Below are positions 27,986-36,620 of a DNA stretch of 64,000 nt, piece after piece. The notes beneath the pieces were generated by a model. That model did not search any database, was not told the origin of the DNA, and saw only the letters and a program-made list of their open reading frames with translations. Origin of the DNA: Parashewanella sp965200795 (GTDB lineage Bacteria > Pseudomonadota > Gammaproteobacteria > Enterobacterales > Shewanellaceae); assembly GCA_965200795.1 (NCBI GenBank), contig CBDAVB010000013.1:124001-188000 (forward strand), in the 5' to 3' direction. The position numbers and the translations under genes were made by a program. The first letter of the stretch is position 1, and each line of letters opens with the position of its first letter.

Positions 27986-28008
27986 AAAAAGCCCGGAGTT
28001 TTCCGGGT
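27986..28008 (-). terminator. Terminator of EspA-like gene 1
   Basis: Stem CCCGGA/TCCGGG read on the minus strand, followed by GCTTTTTT. Confidence 0.8.
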
Positions 28009-28028
28009 CTTCCGGGATGAAAGAAACA

Positions 28029-29750
28029 CTAACGAATGTTTTGCGCGATGGATTTGTTCATTTCTTCTAATAAGGTCTGCATGCTATTGATTAAACTGAC
28101 GGTTACGTTATAGGTCTGCATGACTTTCTGAAGTTGTAATTGGGATTGTGAAACAAAATCGGAAGCGCGGTTTGATTCGTTTTCAAGAGCGGATTTAACG
28201 GCATTAAGTTCCCCTTTATTAAGCGCCCGGTATTGTGTACCGGGATCATAGCTTCCGTTAAATTCAGTTCCTTTAGGGATATTCACTCCGTCAGAGCTGT
28301 AGTCGTCTTTAGTCGTGAAAGAAATCTTTCCGTCTTTAAATGTCGGCGCGTCTGTTTTTTGAGGCGTTCCGAATTCGGAGCCGTCCTGATTCTGAGATCT
28401 TATGTACCACTGGCCGTCTTTCTGGTATACATTAACGGTATATTTACCGTCCGCGGATTTCAGCGTCATATTTGTAGGTGTAGTCCCCGAGGATTCCAAA
28501 TAGTCATCGATTGATTTCCCGTCAACCTCAACATCTTTATCTTCCATATACTTGATGACGTCAGGATCTAATTGAACAGTGGCGCTGTCTGAGTCTTTTC
28601 GTTTCGCGAGTTCAGCGATTTGTTCGTTGACCCTGTTGGCCATATCTTGTGCCTCACGGGATACTTGAGCTTTTTCCTGCATTTCTACATACTTATATCG
28701 AGCCAGATCGGACAGCAGATTCATAAACAAATAGAGAACGGATATACCGCCGGAAAGCACAATATCCCCCTGCGCCGCCAGCGCGCCATCGGCATCAGTG
28801 ATGTTATCCACATGCCCGGAATCTGAAGTCTTACTGCCTGATTTTACTGAGTGGTTTCTTTTATTTTTGACTTTTTGTTTTTCTTTTTCTTTTTCTTTTT
28901 CTTTCCCTGAGAGGACGGCGTTACCGACAAGAGCGTTTCCGATATTCAGCGCTTCTGTAGCGCCGCTGTTTCTGTTATTCGTATTCGCTGAGCCGTTACC
29001 GTAGCCGTTTTTTAAATTAAGCGGATGCCCGCCGGATTTATGTCCTGATTTTTCCGCTTCTTCGCCGCCGGCATTTCCGGTTCCGGACGTGACCTCAAAA
29101 TCCTCACTGTCCGCGGCGGAATTTTCGAGTCTGCCGCTGTTTCCCCGCTTTGAGTCCGAATGAGCGTTTCCGCTGCCTTTCTGTTTACCTGTGTGAGGGG
29201 CGCCGTCTTCTTTACCTGAACTGAGCAAAGTGCTGACGTCCTCCTCAGCCGGGGCGGATGAGAATTCACTGCCGTCATCAGAGTAAGAGTAATTGCCGTA
29301 TTTATCATCAACCGGCTTATCAGCTGAATGCCGGTGGTGTTTAAACTTGTCTTTCGCGCCGCTGCCGAGGCGATAGTTAAGCATTTTCTGGTGAAGGCCT
29401 TTTCCTTTAACTGAACCGCCGCTCCGGCCGCCGGCGGAATTCTCAGGTTTGTCATCATGCAATCCGAATTGTTTTTTTACCGTGTTAATACCGTCCCTGA
29501 GCCGATTACGCAGCATACGCTGATGGTGATGGGACTTAGACGCAGGTTTGCCGCTCTCCTGCTCTTGCCGGCTTCCCAGGGTATTTTCTAACTGATGCAC
29601 TAATTTTTTTAAACGCTTTTTTTCCTCAGCCCGGTTATGCGCGCCGTGAAAATGATGATGATACTTTTGCGTGCCGTCTTTGCGGCGGTTAACGTCCTCT
29701 GAGCTGTAATGGCTTATGTGCTCTGAGCCGGATCGGACTGGCGTTGTCAT
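28029..29750 (-). CDS. EspA/SseB-like type III secretion filament protein 1
   Basis: 573 residues, the longest of four paralogues. The His-rich start has KYHHHFHGAHNRAEEKKRLK. Residues 100-325 are a Gly/Ser/Lys-rich low-complexity stretch including a KE dipeptide run. From 328 comes the conserved core: hydrophobic GDIVLSGGISVLYLFMNLLS, a helix (YKYVEMQEKAQVSREAQDMA) and the VIKYMEDKDVEVDG segment. A variable insert covers about 418-509, then the C-terminal coiled coil (NRASDFVSQSQLQLQKVMQT to NIR). EspA has the same order (SDLSIAKFADMNEASKAS, LPDEVISYINDP, LQTVKAAISAKANN) in 192 residues. EspA filaments extend the type III needle. No secretion apparatus gene is in the window. Confidence 0.72.
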   Translation of the reverse strand: MTTPVRSGSEHISHYSSEDVNRRKDGTQKYHHHFHGAHNRAEEKKRLKKLVHQLENTLGSRQEQESGKPASKSHHHQRMLRNRLRDGINTVKKQFGLHDDKPENSAGGRSGGSVKGKGLHQKMLNYRLGSGAKDKFKHHRHSADKPVDDKYGNYSYSDDGSEFSSAPAEEDVSTLLSSGKEDGAPHTGKQKGSGNAHSDSKRGNSGRLENSAADSEDFEVTSGTGNAGGEEAEKSGHKSGGHPLNLKNGYGNGSANTNNRNSGATEALNIGNALVGNAVLSGKEKEKEKEKQKVKNKRNHSVKSGSKTSDSGHVDNITDADGALAAQGDIVLSGGISVLYLFMNLLSDLARYKYVEMQEKAQVSREAQDMANRVNEQIAELAKRKDSDSATVQLDPDVIKYMEDKDVEVDGKSIDDYLESSGTTPTNMTLKSADGKYTVNVYQKDGQWYIRSQNQDGSEFGTPQKTDAPTFKDGKISFTTKDDYSSDGVNIPKGTEFNGSYDPGTQYRALNKGELNAVKSALENESNRASDFVSQSQLQLQKVMQTYNVTVSLINSMQTLLEEMNKSIAQNIR

Positions 29751-29900
29751 AGCAATCTCCCGAACAACAAAAATTAGGCTGAGTACTGACTTAAAATATG
29801 TATTTAATTTAACTTAGCATATAAAAAAATCAGATAAATAAGTACTATTTTATTGATTAAAAAATGAGAAGATATCGAAAAAGAAAAGGACTTATCTTTG

Positions 29901-29913
29901 CTGGTCTGACCAG
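29901..29913 (-). promoter_or_regulatory. Conserved dyad upstream of filament gene 1
   Basis: CTGGTC-T-GACCAG, a perfect inverted repeat 150 bp before the start codon. Equivalents occur before the other three paralogues at 148, 131 and 153 bp. Likely the site of a shared regulator. Confidence 0.6.
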
Positions 29914-29977
29914 AAAGGCTGCCGTCAATAAAGAAAGTGTTTAATCCGGTTTACTTTATTCAGGACAGTTACTTAAA

Positions 29978-30001
29978 GTAACGCCCGGAGGTTTCCGGGC
30001 G
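29978..30001 (-). terminator. Terminator-like hairpin of EspA-like gene 2
   Basis: Stem CGCCCGGA/TCCGGGCG read on the minus strand; the following T-run is weak. Confidence 0.6.
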
Positions 30002-30019
30002 AAATACCGGCCGTATTTT

Positions 30020-31255
30020 TTATCTTATGTTTTGGGCGATGGATTTATTCATTTCCTCTAACAGAGTCTGCATACTGTTAATCAAACTGACTGTTACGTT
30101 ATAAGTCTGCATCACTTTCTGAAGCTGCAATTGTGATTGTGAGACAAAATCAGACGCCCGGTTGGAGGTATTCTCCAGCGCGGATTTTACGGCGTTGAGC
30201 TCACCTTTATTCAGAGCCTTACCCACGTGATCGGGAACAGAGCCGCTGATCACTAATTTCTGCCCTGTTCCCAGCCCTAAAGTTTTAATAGCGTCAGAAC
30301 CTAAATTAACTGTAATGGTATTTCCGGTTATTTGAAAATCGTCGGAAGTCAGCGCTAAATCGTGACTTCCGGATCCATCTTTATTTGTAATGTGGTAAAC
30401 GCCGTCATCACCTTCGGTGATCGTGAAATTATCTTTGGATAAGCTTTTTCCGTCTAACGTTACAGTATCGACGTTATAACTGCTGCCGACCTGATTATCT
30501 AATCCTAAATATTTATCAATGGTCTCATTGTCAATTTGCACGTCATTGTCTTCCATATATTTAACAACATCGGTAGGCAGCTGTTCAGTATAAGTGTCGG
30601 AGTTGCTCCGCTTTGCTACATCGGCGATGATTTCATTGACTTCGTTCGCCTTGTTTTGCGCATCACGGGATACCTGAGCCTTCTGCTGCATTTCAATGTA
30701 CTTAAAATTAGCTAAGTCTGACAGCAAATTCATAAATAAGTACAGCACGGCAATACCGCCGGAAAGCACGATGTCACCTTGCGAGGCAAGCACGTGCGCC
30801 GCGTCGACAAGGTTGTCCACTTGTCCTGAACCTGATACCGCGCCGCCTGAGCCGTCAGAGGTAACCTGAGGGTCATTTTCCTCACCGCTTGCGGTTGCGT
30901 TACCCGCGCCGCCCGTGCCTGAGCCGTCTCCGGCGCCGGTTATACCGACGCCGACGCCGTCATTTTCAGAACCCGGATCCGCAAAAAACTGTTGTCTGAA
31001 GTTGTTAATTCCGTCTTTTAAATGCTGGTGTATCATTTTCCGGTAATGATTTTCCGTTGTGGAACCGCCGGGATGTTCACTGTCGTCCTGGCCATGCATC
31101 ATTTCTAACTGGTGTAACAGCTTTTTTAAACGTTCTTTTTCCGCCGCGTGATGGGCACCGTGAAATTTGTGGTGATGTCCGTGTTTATGGGTAATGCCGT
31201 CTGAGCCGGCATAGCCTGATTTTACTGAGCCTGAGCGATTTATTAGCGTTGTCAT
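30020..31255 (-). CDS. EspA/SseB-like type III secretion filament protein 2
   Basis: 411 residues. N-terminal His-rich patch HKHGHHHKFHGAHHAAEKER, then KLLHQLEMM helix and Gly/Ser/Thr-rich linker. The core starts near residue 166 with GDIVLSGGIAVLYLFMNLLS and continues NFKYIEMQQKAQVSRDAQNK. The central insert (about 258-340) is beta-prone (KDNFTITEGDDGVYHITNKD, NTITVNLGSDAIKTLG) and unrelated to that of protein 1. The last 60 residues are almost identical in all four. Has its own hairpin downstream and conserved leader upstream, so it is probably a separate transcription unit. Confidence 0.72.
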   Translation of the reverse strand: MTTLINRSGSVKSGYAGSDGITHKHGHHHKFHGAHHAAEKERLKKLLHQLEMMHGQDDSEHPGGSTTENHYRKMIHQHLKDGINNFRQQFFADPGSENDGVGVGITGAGDGSGTGGAGNATASGEENDPQVTSDGSGGAVSGSGQVDNLVDAAHVLASQGDIVLSGGIAVLYLFMNLLSDLANFKYIEMQQKAQVSRDAQNKANEVNEIIADVAKRSNSDTYTEQLPTDVVKYMEDNDVQIDNETIDKYLGLDNQVGSSYNVDTVTLDGKSLSKDNFTITEGDDGVYHITNKDGSGSHDLALTSDDFQITGNTITVNLGSDAIKTLGLGTGQKLVISGSVPDHVGKALNKGELNAVKSALENTSNRASDFVSQSQLQLQKVMQTYNVTVSLINSMQTLLEEMNKSIAQNIR

Positions 31256-31403
31256 AGCAATCTCCTAATTTCAAGTTTCTCGGAGTACTGACTTTTAAAT
31301 TTTACTGTTGATTTAACTGACATATAAAAAATCAGATTACCTAGGTGTATTTTATCGCGGTGAGATTTCGGGGATATCAAAAAAGGGAGTAATTATATTT
31401 ATG

Positions 31404-31416
31404 CTGGTCTAACCAG
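31404..31416 (-). promoter_or_regulatory. Conserved dyad upstream of filament gene 2
   Basis: CTGGTC-T-AACCAG, 148 bp before the start codon. The stretch between it and the gene shares GATAAAATA and TCTGATTTTTTATATG with the leader of gene 1, read on the minus strand. Confidence 0.6.
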
Positions 31417-31479
31417 TTGTGGCTTTGTTAACTTGAGTTAATATGGGAATAATAATTCGGCTATACATTGAATTTAAAA

Positions 31480-31502
31480 GTAAAGCCCGGAGATTTCCGG
31501 GC
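31480..31502 (-). terminator. Terminator of EspA-like gene 3
   Basis: Stem GCCCGGA/TCCGGGC on the minus strand, then TTTACTTTT. Confidence 0.65.
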
Positions 31503-31517
31503 GCTACGCGGGAATAA

Positions 31518-32702
31518 TTAACGGATATTCTGCGCGATGGATTTATTCATTTCTTCAAGCAGAGTCTGCATGCTGTTGATCAGACTCACGGTTACGTTAT
31601 AAGTCTGCATGACTTTCTGAAGTTGCAACTGGGACTGAGAGACAAAATCCGACGCGCGGTTTGAGGCATTTTCAAGCGCGGACTTAACCGCGCTTAACTG
31701 ACCTTTGTTCAAACCTATCTTACTGCGATCAGGATCCGGCGGATTTTTGATATAAAACTGCGTTCCGGGCTGAATAATTTTACCGCTGTCCTGTTCATAT
31801 TTTTCAGTGTATGAGCTATTGGTACCGGTTCTGCCGTCGCGCTGAAAACTTTGTTTATTGCTCGGAATTTCAAAATCAAACTGAATCTCCCCTTCTTTGT
31901 TGACAAAAGGAGCATTGACTTTCTGGCCGTTATGCACGGCGTGTTCATCACTGCCATTGGCCACTTCCCACTGGCCGTGCGAACTTTTAAATACCCACAC
32001 TTTCTGGCCGTTGTCCGCCGTATACCATGCGCCGCTGGTGTTGATGCTTGATGCGGGATGAATGTCATCCAGATACTGGTCAATGGTTTTATTATCAATT
32101 TTTACGTCATTATCTTCCATGTATTTAATAACATCGGCAGGCAGCGGTTCTGTATAAGTGTCGGAGTTTTTCTGCTTTGATACATCGGCGATGATTTCAT
32201 TGACTTCGTTTGCCTTGTTTTGCGCGTCACGGGATACCTGAGCCTTCTGCTGCATTTCAATGTACTTAAAATTAGCTAAGTCTGATAACAGATTCATAAA
32301 TAAGTACAGCACGGCAATTCCGCCGGATAATACAATGTCGCCTTTTGCCGCGAGTGTATGATCCGTGTCGACGATATTATCCACATGATCCATTTGCCCA
32401 TCATTGATGCCGTATTGTTGTTTAAAGGTGTTAATACTTGTCCTGACATGAGCATTTATTTTTTTATTAATACCGTCTTTAACGTCCCCGTTATCATCAC
32501 CGTTAACATCAGGTTCCCCGTAAAGCATGGTCTGAATTGAGTGTAAATGTTTTCTCAACCTCTCACGGTCGGCCATCTGCTGATGGGTGGAGTGAAAATC
32601 GCCGTACGGAGAGTGTTTATCTTGAATGTCCCGCTCACCCCGGCTTTGTGAGGCGAATTGGTCGTATATTTTTACGGGGGGTAATTTTACGAATGTTGAC
32701 AT
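31518..32702 (-). CDS. EspA/SseB-like type III secretion filament protein 3
   Basis: 394 residues. The N-terminus lacks the poly-histidine cluster but keeps its outline (YGDFHSTHQQMADRERLRKH). A short spacer leads to the core near residue 120 (GDIVLSGGIAVLYLFMNLLS). The variable insert (about 213-330) contains a WYTADNGQKVWVFKSSHGQW segment unlike the others. The C-terminus from LNKGQLSAVKSALENASNR is shared. Start ATG 32702 has a GGAGG ribosome site. Conserved ends with a changing middle suggest a common assembly scaffold with different exposed surfaces. Confidence 0.72.
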   Translation of the reverse strand: MSTFVKLPPVKIYDQFASQSRGERDIQDKHSPYGDFHSTHQQMADRERLRKHLHSIQTMLYGEPDVNGDDNGDVKDGINKKINAHVRTSINTFKQQYGINDGQMDHVDNIVDTDHTLAAKGDIVLSGGIAVLYLFMNLLSDLANFKYIEMQQKAQVSRDAQNKANEVNEIIADVSKQKNSDTYTEPLPADVIKYMEDNDVKIDNKTIDQYLDDIHPASSINTSGAWYTADNGQKVWVFKSSHGQWEVANGSDEHAVHNGQKVNAPFVNKEGEIQFDFEIPSNKQSFQRDGRTGTNSSYTEKYEQDSGKIIQPGTQFYIKNPPDPDRSKIGLNKGQLSAVKSALENASNRASDFVSQSQLQLQKVMQTYNVTVSLINSMQTLLEEMNKSIAQNIR

Positions 32703-32833
32703 GATAACCTCCAGCTTAGAATTCTGACTGACGAGTACTAAATACTCCGTTGCGTCAGAATTTTATTAACATAATAGTATTTTAGATTTAAATAATTAGA
32801 AATATACTGGAAAAAAGCCTTTGATATTTCACT

Positions 32834-32846
32834 CTGGTCATACCAG
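32834..32846 (-). promoter_or_regulatory. Conserved dyad upstream of filament gene 3
   Basis: CTGGTC-AT-ACCAG, 131 bp before the start codon; same half-sites as in genes 1 and 2. Confidence 0.6.
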
Positions 32847-32892
32847 TTGGGCGTTTATCGTAAACCGCTTTTGGCAAAGGTTTTCAATCGGG

Positions 32893-32917
32893 TAAAAAGT
32901 CCGGCTGAAGCCGGACA
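32893..32917 (-). terminator. Terminator of EspA-like gene 4
   Basis: Stem GTCCGGC/GCCGGAC with loop TTCA on the minus strand, then TTTTT. Confidence 0.85.
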
Positions 32918-32928
32918 GCGTATTGAAT

Positions 32929-34092
32929 TTAACGAATATTCTGCGCGATAGACTTATTCATTTCCTCAAGCAGAGTTTGCATGCTGTTGATCAGACTTAC
33001 GGTTACGTTATAAGTCTGCATGACTTTCTGAAGCTGTAATTGTGATTGAGAAACGAAATCTGACGCGCGGTTTGAAGCGTTTTCGAGCGCGGATTTGACG
33101 GCGTTAAGGCCGCCTTTATCGAGTTTTTTTCCCGCACGGTCGGGCAGCGAGGCGGCGACGACTAATTCTTGCCCCGGTTTCCCCGCGCCGACTTTACTCG
33201 CGTCGATATCAATCGTAATTTTGTCACCGTCGACTTTATACTCACTTGGATCTAAAGGTGTGGAAGTGTACTGACCGTCACTGTTTTTATACTGGATGTT
33301 GTATTTTCCGTTATGTATGAAAACTTGAATATTGTCTTTAGAGATATCCTTGCCGTCGAGCTTCGCGGAATCGATGTCATAGTCATTTCCGACGGGATCG
33401 CCCAGCTCCAGATACTGATCTATAGTCTGGTTGTCAACTTCGACGTCATTATCCTCCATGTATTTAATGACATCTGTCGGCAGTTGCTCCGTATAAGTGT
33501 CTGAATTTTTTTGTTTTGACACATCGGCGATGATTTCATTGACCTCATTAGCCATGTTTTGCGCGTCACGTGATACTTTGGCTTTTTGCTGCATTTCAAT
33601 GTACTTAAAGTTGGCTAAGTCTGAAAGCAGATTCATAAACAGGTAGAGCACGGAAATACCGCCCGATAAAACAATATCGCCCTGAGTGGCGAGGGTACTG
33701 GCAGTGTCATTGATGTCCGGGGAACCGCTTACCTTGGTAGCGGTGCCGGTGGCGGTGGCGGTGCCGGTGCCGCTGCCGGTGTCATCGTCATTCAAATTAT
33801 ACTGCTGCTTGAGCTGGGTGATGACTTTGCCGGCGTGATCAGACATAATTTTGTCAAATTCACTGTTTTTATTACCGTCATCTTCTTCGCGCGCATGTGA
33901 CGCGAGCATTTTCTCAACGTCCCGGAGAAGTTTCTTCAAGCGCTCTTTTTCAGCTCCGTGCTGATGACCGCCGTGAAAGTTATAGTGATTTTTTTGCTTG
34001 TCTTTTACGGCGCTGTGATTTTGCTCCTCTACCTGACTATGGCTGTCCATAGGCTGAGCGTTACCACCTGCGACTTTTGACATTCCTGTCAT
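32929..34092 (-). CDS. EspA/SseB-like type III secretion filament protein 4
   Basis: 387 residues. N-terminal histidine patch (HYNFHGGHQHGAEKERLKKL), a GTGTATATGTAT spacer near 120-130, core beginning GDIVLSGGISVLYLFMNLLS, and EVDNQTIDQYLELGDPVG leading into an insert related to that of protein 2 (LDGKDISKDNIQVFIHNGKY). The C-terminal coiled coil is shared. It is the first of the array in transcription order and divergent from mpl, which shares the 5' intergenic space. Confidence 0.72.
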   Translation of the reverse strand: MTGMSKVAGGNAQPMDSHSQVEEQNHSAVKDKQKNHYNFHGGHQHGAEKERLKKLLRDVEKMLASHAREEDDGNKNSEFDKIMSDHAGKVITQLKQQYNLNDDDTGSGTGTATATGTATKVSGSPDINDTASTLATQGDIVLSGGISVLYLFMNLLSDLANFKYIEMQQKAKVSRDAQNMANEVNEIIADVSKQKNSDTYTEQLPTDVIKYMEDNDVEVDNQTIDQYLELGDPVGNDYDIDSAKLDGKDISKDNIQVFIHNGKYNIQYKNSDGQYTSTPLDPSEYKVDGDKITIDIDASKVGAGKPGQELVVAASLPDRAGKKLDKGGLNAVKSALENASNRASDFVSQSQLQLQKVMQTYNVTVSLINSMQTLLEEMNKSIAQNIR

Positions 34093-34244
34093 AATACCTC
34101 TCCGATAGCTGGAACTGTTTAAGCGGATTTCTCATGAGTTTCAGTATAGACGACATAAAATGAAATGCGATTTTTCTTATATAATCATCATGGTATGTAT
34201 CTGTACGAAAAGTTTTTCTAAGTGTTATCGGGTTTTAATACCTT

Positions 34245-34257
34245 ATGGTCATAACTG
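34245..34257 (-). promoter_or_regulatory. Degenerate dyad upstream of filament gene 4
   Basis: ATGGTCATAACTG matches the gene 3 site at 10 of 13 positions and lies 153 bp before the start codon. It is also 58-70 bp upstream of the divergent mpl start. Confidence 0.4.
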
Positions 34258-34315
34258 ATTTGATTTATACTGCACTGCGTTAAGTTAAATTGCGCGGATG
34301 AGACAGAGAAACGAG

Positions 34316-35698
34316 ATGCACGTTCACATTTTAGGAATTTGCGGTACTTTTATGGGCGGTTTGGCCTTACTGGCCAGAGCCGCGGGGCATAAGGTGACGG
34401 GGAGTGACGCCGACGTTTACCCGCCTATGAGTACTCAGCTGGAGCAGCAGGGTATTGAGTTAATTCAGGGTTTTGATATTGAGCAGCTGAGCGATGCTGA
34501 CGGCGGCTGTCCTGACTTAATCGTAATCGGCAATGCTATGACCCGCGGTAATCCGTGCGTCGAAGCGGTGCTGGACAGAGGTTTGGCCTATACTTCCGGG
34601 CCTCAGTTTCTCTGTGACTATATTTTACCGGATCGGTGGGTGCTCGCCGTCGCCGGAACTCACGGTAAGACTTCGACGGCAAGTATGCTGGCATGGATAC
34701 TTGAGGATTGCGGTTATCGCCCCGGGTTTTTAATCGGCGGCGTTCCGCGAAACTTCGGTGTTTCAGCAAGGCTGGGTAAAAGTCAGTTTTTCGTTGTCGA
34801 GGCCGACGAATACGACAGCGCTTTTTTTGATAAGCGTTCCAAGTTTGTTCATTATCACCCGCGTACGCTCGTCATCAGTAACCTTGAGTTTGATCATGCC
34901 GATATTTTTGACAGTCTTGGTGACATTCAAAAGCAATTCCACCATGTGATTCGTACCGTGCCCTCCTCCGGGAAGGTGATTTGGCCCGCTGAGGTAAAGG
35001 CCGTAAAAGAGGTTATTGAAAAAGGCATATGGAGTGAGCAGGAACAGCTTTATTCGCGAAGGAGCGAATCCGGCTGGTCATGGCGACTGCTCGCGGATGA
35101 CGGGCATAAGTTTGAAGTTTGGTTTGACGGCGAGCGCCAGGGCTTATTAGACTGGCATTTAATCGGACGGCACAATGCGGAAAACGCCGTAAACGCGATA
35201 GCGGCGGCGCGTCATGCCGGAGTGCGCCCGCGTGACGCCATTGATGCTTTAGCCGGATTCGCGGCGCCTAAAAGAAGGCTGGAGTTATTAGCGCGGGTCA
35301 ATAGCGTCAGAGTTTATGATGATTTTGCTCACCACCCGACGGCAATTGATACTACGTTACAGGCGCTGAGAGCTAATGTCGGCGGCGATAAGATTACCGT
35401 GATTCTGGAGCCCGGATCCAACACCATGAAATCCGGCGCGCATAAAGACACGCTCGCTGAATCACTGCGGCTGGCGGATAGTATTTTCATTTATCAAGAC
35501 GAAACGGTTAAGTGGGATTTACAGGAAGTGATGTCTCATAAAGGCGTAAACGCGCAAGTCGAGAATGATATTGATATTTTGATTCAAAAAACAGTTATCC
35601 AGTCTAAGCCTCCGGAACATATAGTGATTATGAGCAACGGCGGCTTTGGCGGGCTTCATCAAAAATTGATTAACCAATTAAGATCCGTATCAGAATGA
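34316..35698 (+). CDS. mpl: UDP-MurNAc:L-Ala-gamma-D-Glu-meso-DAP ligase
   Basis: Recycles the cell-wall tripeptide by joining it to UDP-N-acetylmuramic acid. 460 residues from ATG 34316. The N-terminus HVHILGICGTFMGGLALLAR matches the family, so an upstream ATG at 34298 is less likely. The Mur-ligase P-loop is AGTHGKTSTASMLAW. NLEFDHADIFDSL and GRHNAENAVNA follow, with FAHHPTAI in the C-terminal domain. It overlaps ubiX by 4 bp (ATGA), so the two are translationally coupled. Confidence 0.95.
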   Translation: MHVHILGICGTFMGGLALLARAAGHKVTGSDADVYPPMSTQLEQQGIELIQGFDIEQLSDADGGCPDLIVIGNAMTRGNPCVEAVLDRGLAYTSGPQFLCDYILPDRWVLAVAGTHGKTSTASMLAWILEDCGYRPGFLIGGVPRNFGVSARLGKSQFFVVEADEYDSAFFDKRSKFVHYHPRTLVISNLEFDHADIFDSLGDIQKQFHHVIRTVPSSGKVIWPAEVKAVKEVIEKGIWSEQEQLYSRRSESGWSWRLLADDGHKFEVWFDGERQGLLDWHLIGRHNAENAVNAIAAARHAGVRPRDAIDALAGFAAPKRRLELLARVNSVRVYDDFAHHPTAIDTTLQALRANVGGDKITVILEPGSNTMKSGAHKDTLAESLRLADSIFIYQDETVKWDLQEVMSHKGVNAQVENDIDILIQKTVIQSKPPEHIVIMSNGGFGGLHQKLINQLRSVSE

Positions 35699-36318
35699 AA
35701 CTATCAGCTAAATCAAAATCAATCAGCGTGGCATGGACGGGCGCGTCAGGAGCGCCTTACGGGCTAAAACTCGTGGAATGTCTTCTCGCCGCGGACTATC
35801 GCGTTTTTTTAATGATCAGCAGCGCGGCCAGAGTAGTGCTGGCTACGGAAGAAAACATCAAACTGAGCGCTAATCCGCAGAAAGCGCGGCAGCAGTTACT
35901 TCAATATTTCAAAACAGATAAAGGCGAGCTTAATGTGCTGGGCAAAGAGGACTGGTTTTCTCCGCCGGCGTCGGGCAGCGGAGCGCCCGGGCAGATGGTG
36001 ATATGCCCCTGCTCCACGGGAACGCTCGCCGCGGTGGCGACGGGAATGAGTAACAGCTTACTTGAGCGGGCGGCTGATGTTGTCCTTAAAGAAAAAGGGC
36101 AGTTATTGTTAGTCCCCAGAGAAACGCCTTTTAATGTCATTCACTTAGAACATATGCTGTCATTAAGTAAGCTCGGAGCGACGATTCTGCCCGCGGCGCC
36201 CGGTTTTTATCATGATCCCAAATCTGTCTCAGATCTGGTAGACTTCATCGTCGCCCGGATTCTTGATCATTTGAATGTCGGGCATTCATTAACTAAACGC
36301 TGGGGTTACGCACCCTAA
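35695..36318 (+). CDS. ubiX: Flavin prenyltransferase UbiX
   Basis: Makes prenylated FMN, the cofactor of the UbiD decarboxylase in ubiquinone synthesis. 207 residues. Signatures are VAWTGASGAPYGLKLVECLL (FMN site), MVICPCSTGTLAAVATGMSN and LVPRETPFNVIHLEHMLSLS, with FYHDPKSVSDLVDFIVARI at the end. The mpl-ubiX pair is common in marine gammaproteobacteria. The stop codon touches the left end of a family A element. Confidence 0.95.
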   Translation: MKLSAKSKSISVAWTGASGAPYGLKLVECLLAADYRVFLMISSAARVVLATEENIKLSANPQKARQQLLQYFKTDKGELNVLGKEDWFSPPASGSGAPGQMVICPCSTGTLAAVATGMSNSLLERAADVVLKEKGQLLLVPRETPFNVIHLEHMLSLSKLGATILPAAPGFYHDPKSVSDLVDFIVARILDHLNVGHSLTKRWGYAP

Positions 36319-36423
36319 GTACCCGGCTATAAGTTTTCCGATATTTTTGGCGTTCAGGTAGAGCTCCTCGCAGAGCACTTAAGATGAGTGTCAGAAAAGT
36401 GAAAAAACCCATAGTCGGGTACT
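36318..36423. repeat. MITE-like family A, compact copy
   Basis: 106 bp with clear terminal inverted repeats AGTACCCGGCTATAAGTTTT and AAAAAACCCATAGTCGGGTACT. An inner palindrome GAGCTCCTCGCAGAGC is followed by ACTTAAGATGAGTGTCAG. It starts at the last base of the ubiX stop codon and could act as its terminator. The rest of the gap, 36424-36620, holds another imperfect palindrome around ATTTGATTG/CAATCAAAT and no gene. Confidence 0.8.
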
Positions 36424-36620
36424 TTAGTACCGCGTTCAGTCGCATTTGTTAGTTTCAGCTCAAGGCGCCCGTAAAGCGGCCGTCTGACGGCGTTAGATTT
36501 GATTGACGTAGAACGGCTGCGGCAATCAAATCAGCCTTACATATTAACGCCTTACGAACCACTAAAACACTAAATGCAACCGGACGGGGTATCAGGCTGA
36601 CCCCGCACGATGAGATAACT

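Noticed and set aside
29012..29458. 148-codon minus-strand frame inside filament gene 1
   Set aside because: It is an out-of-phase shadow of the low-complexity region of the filament gene.
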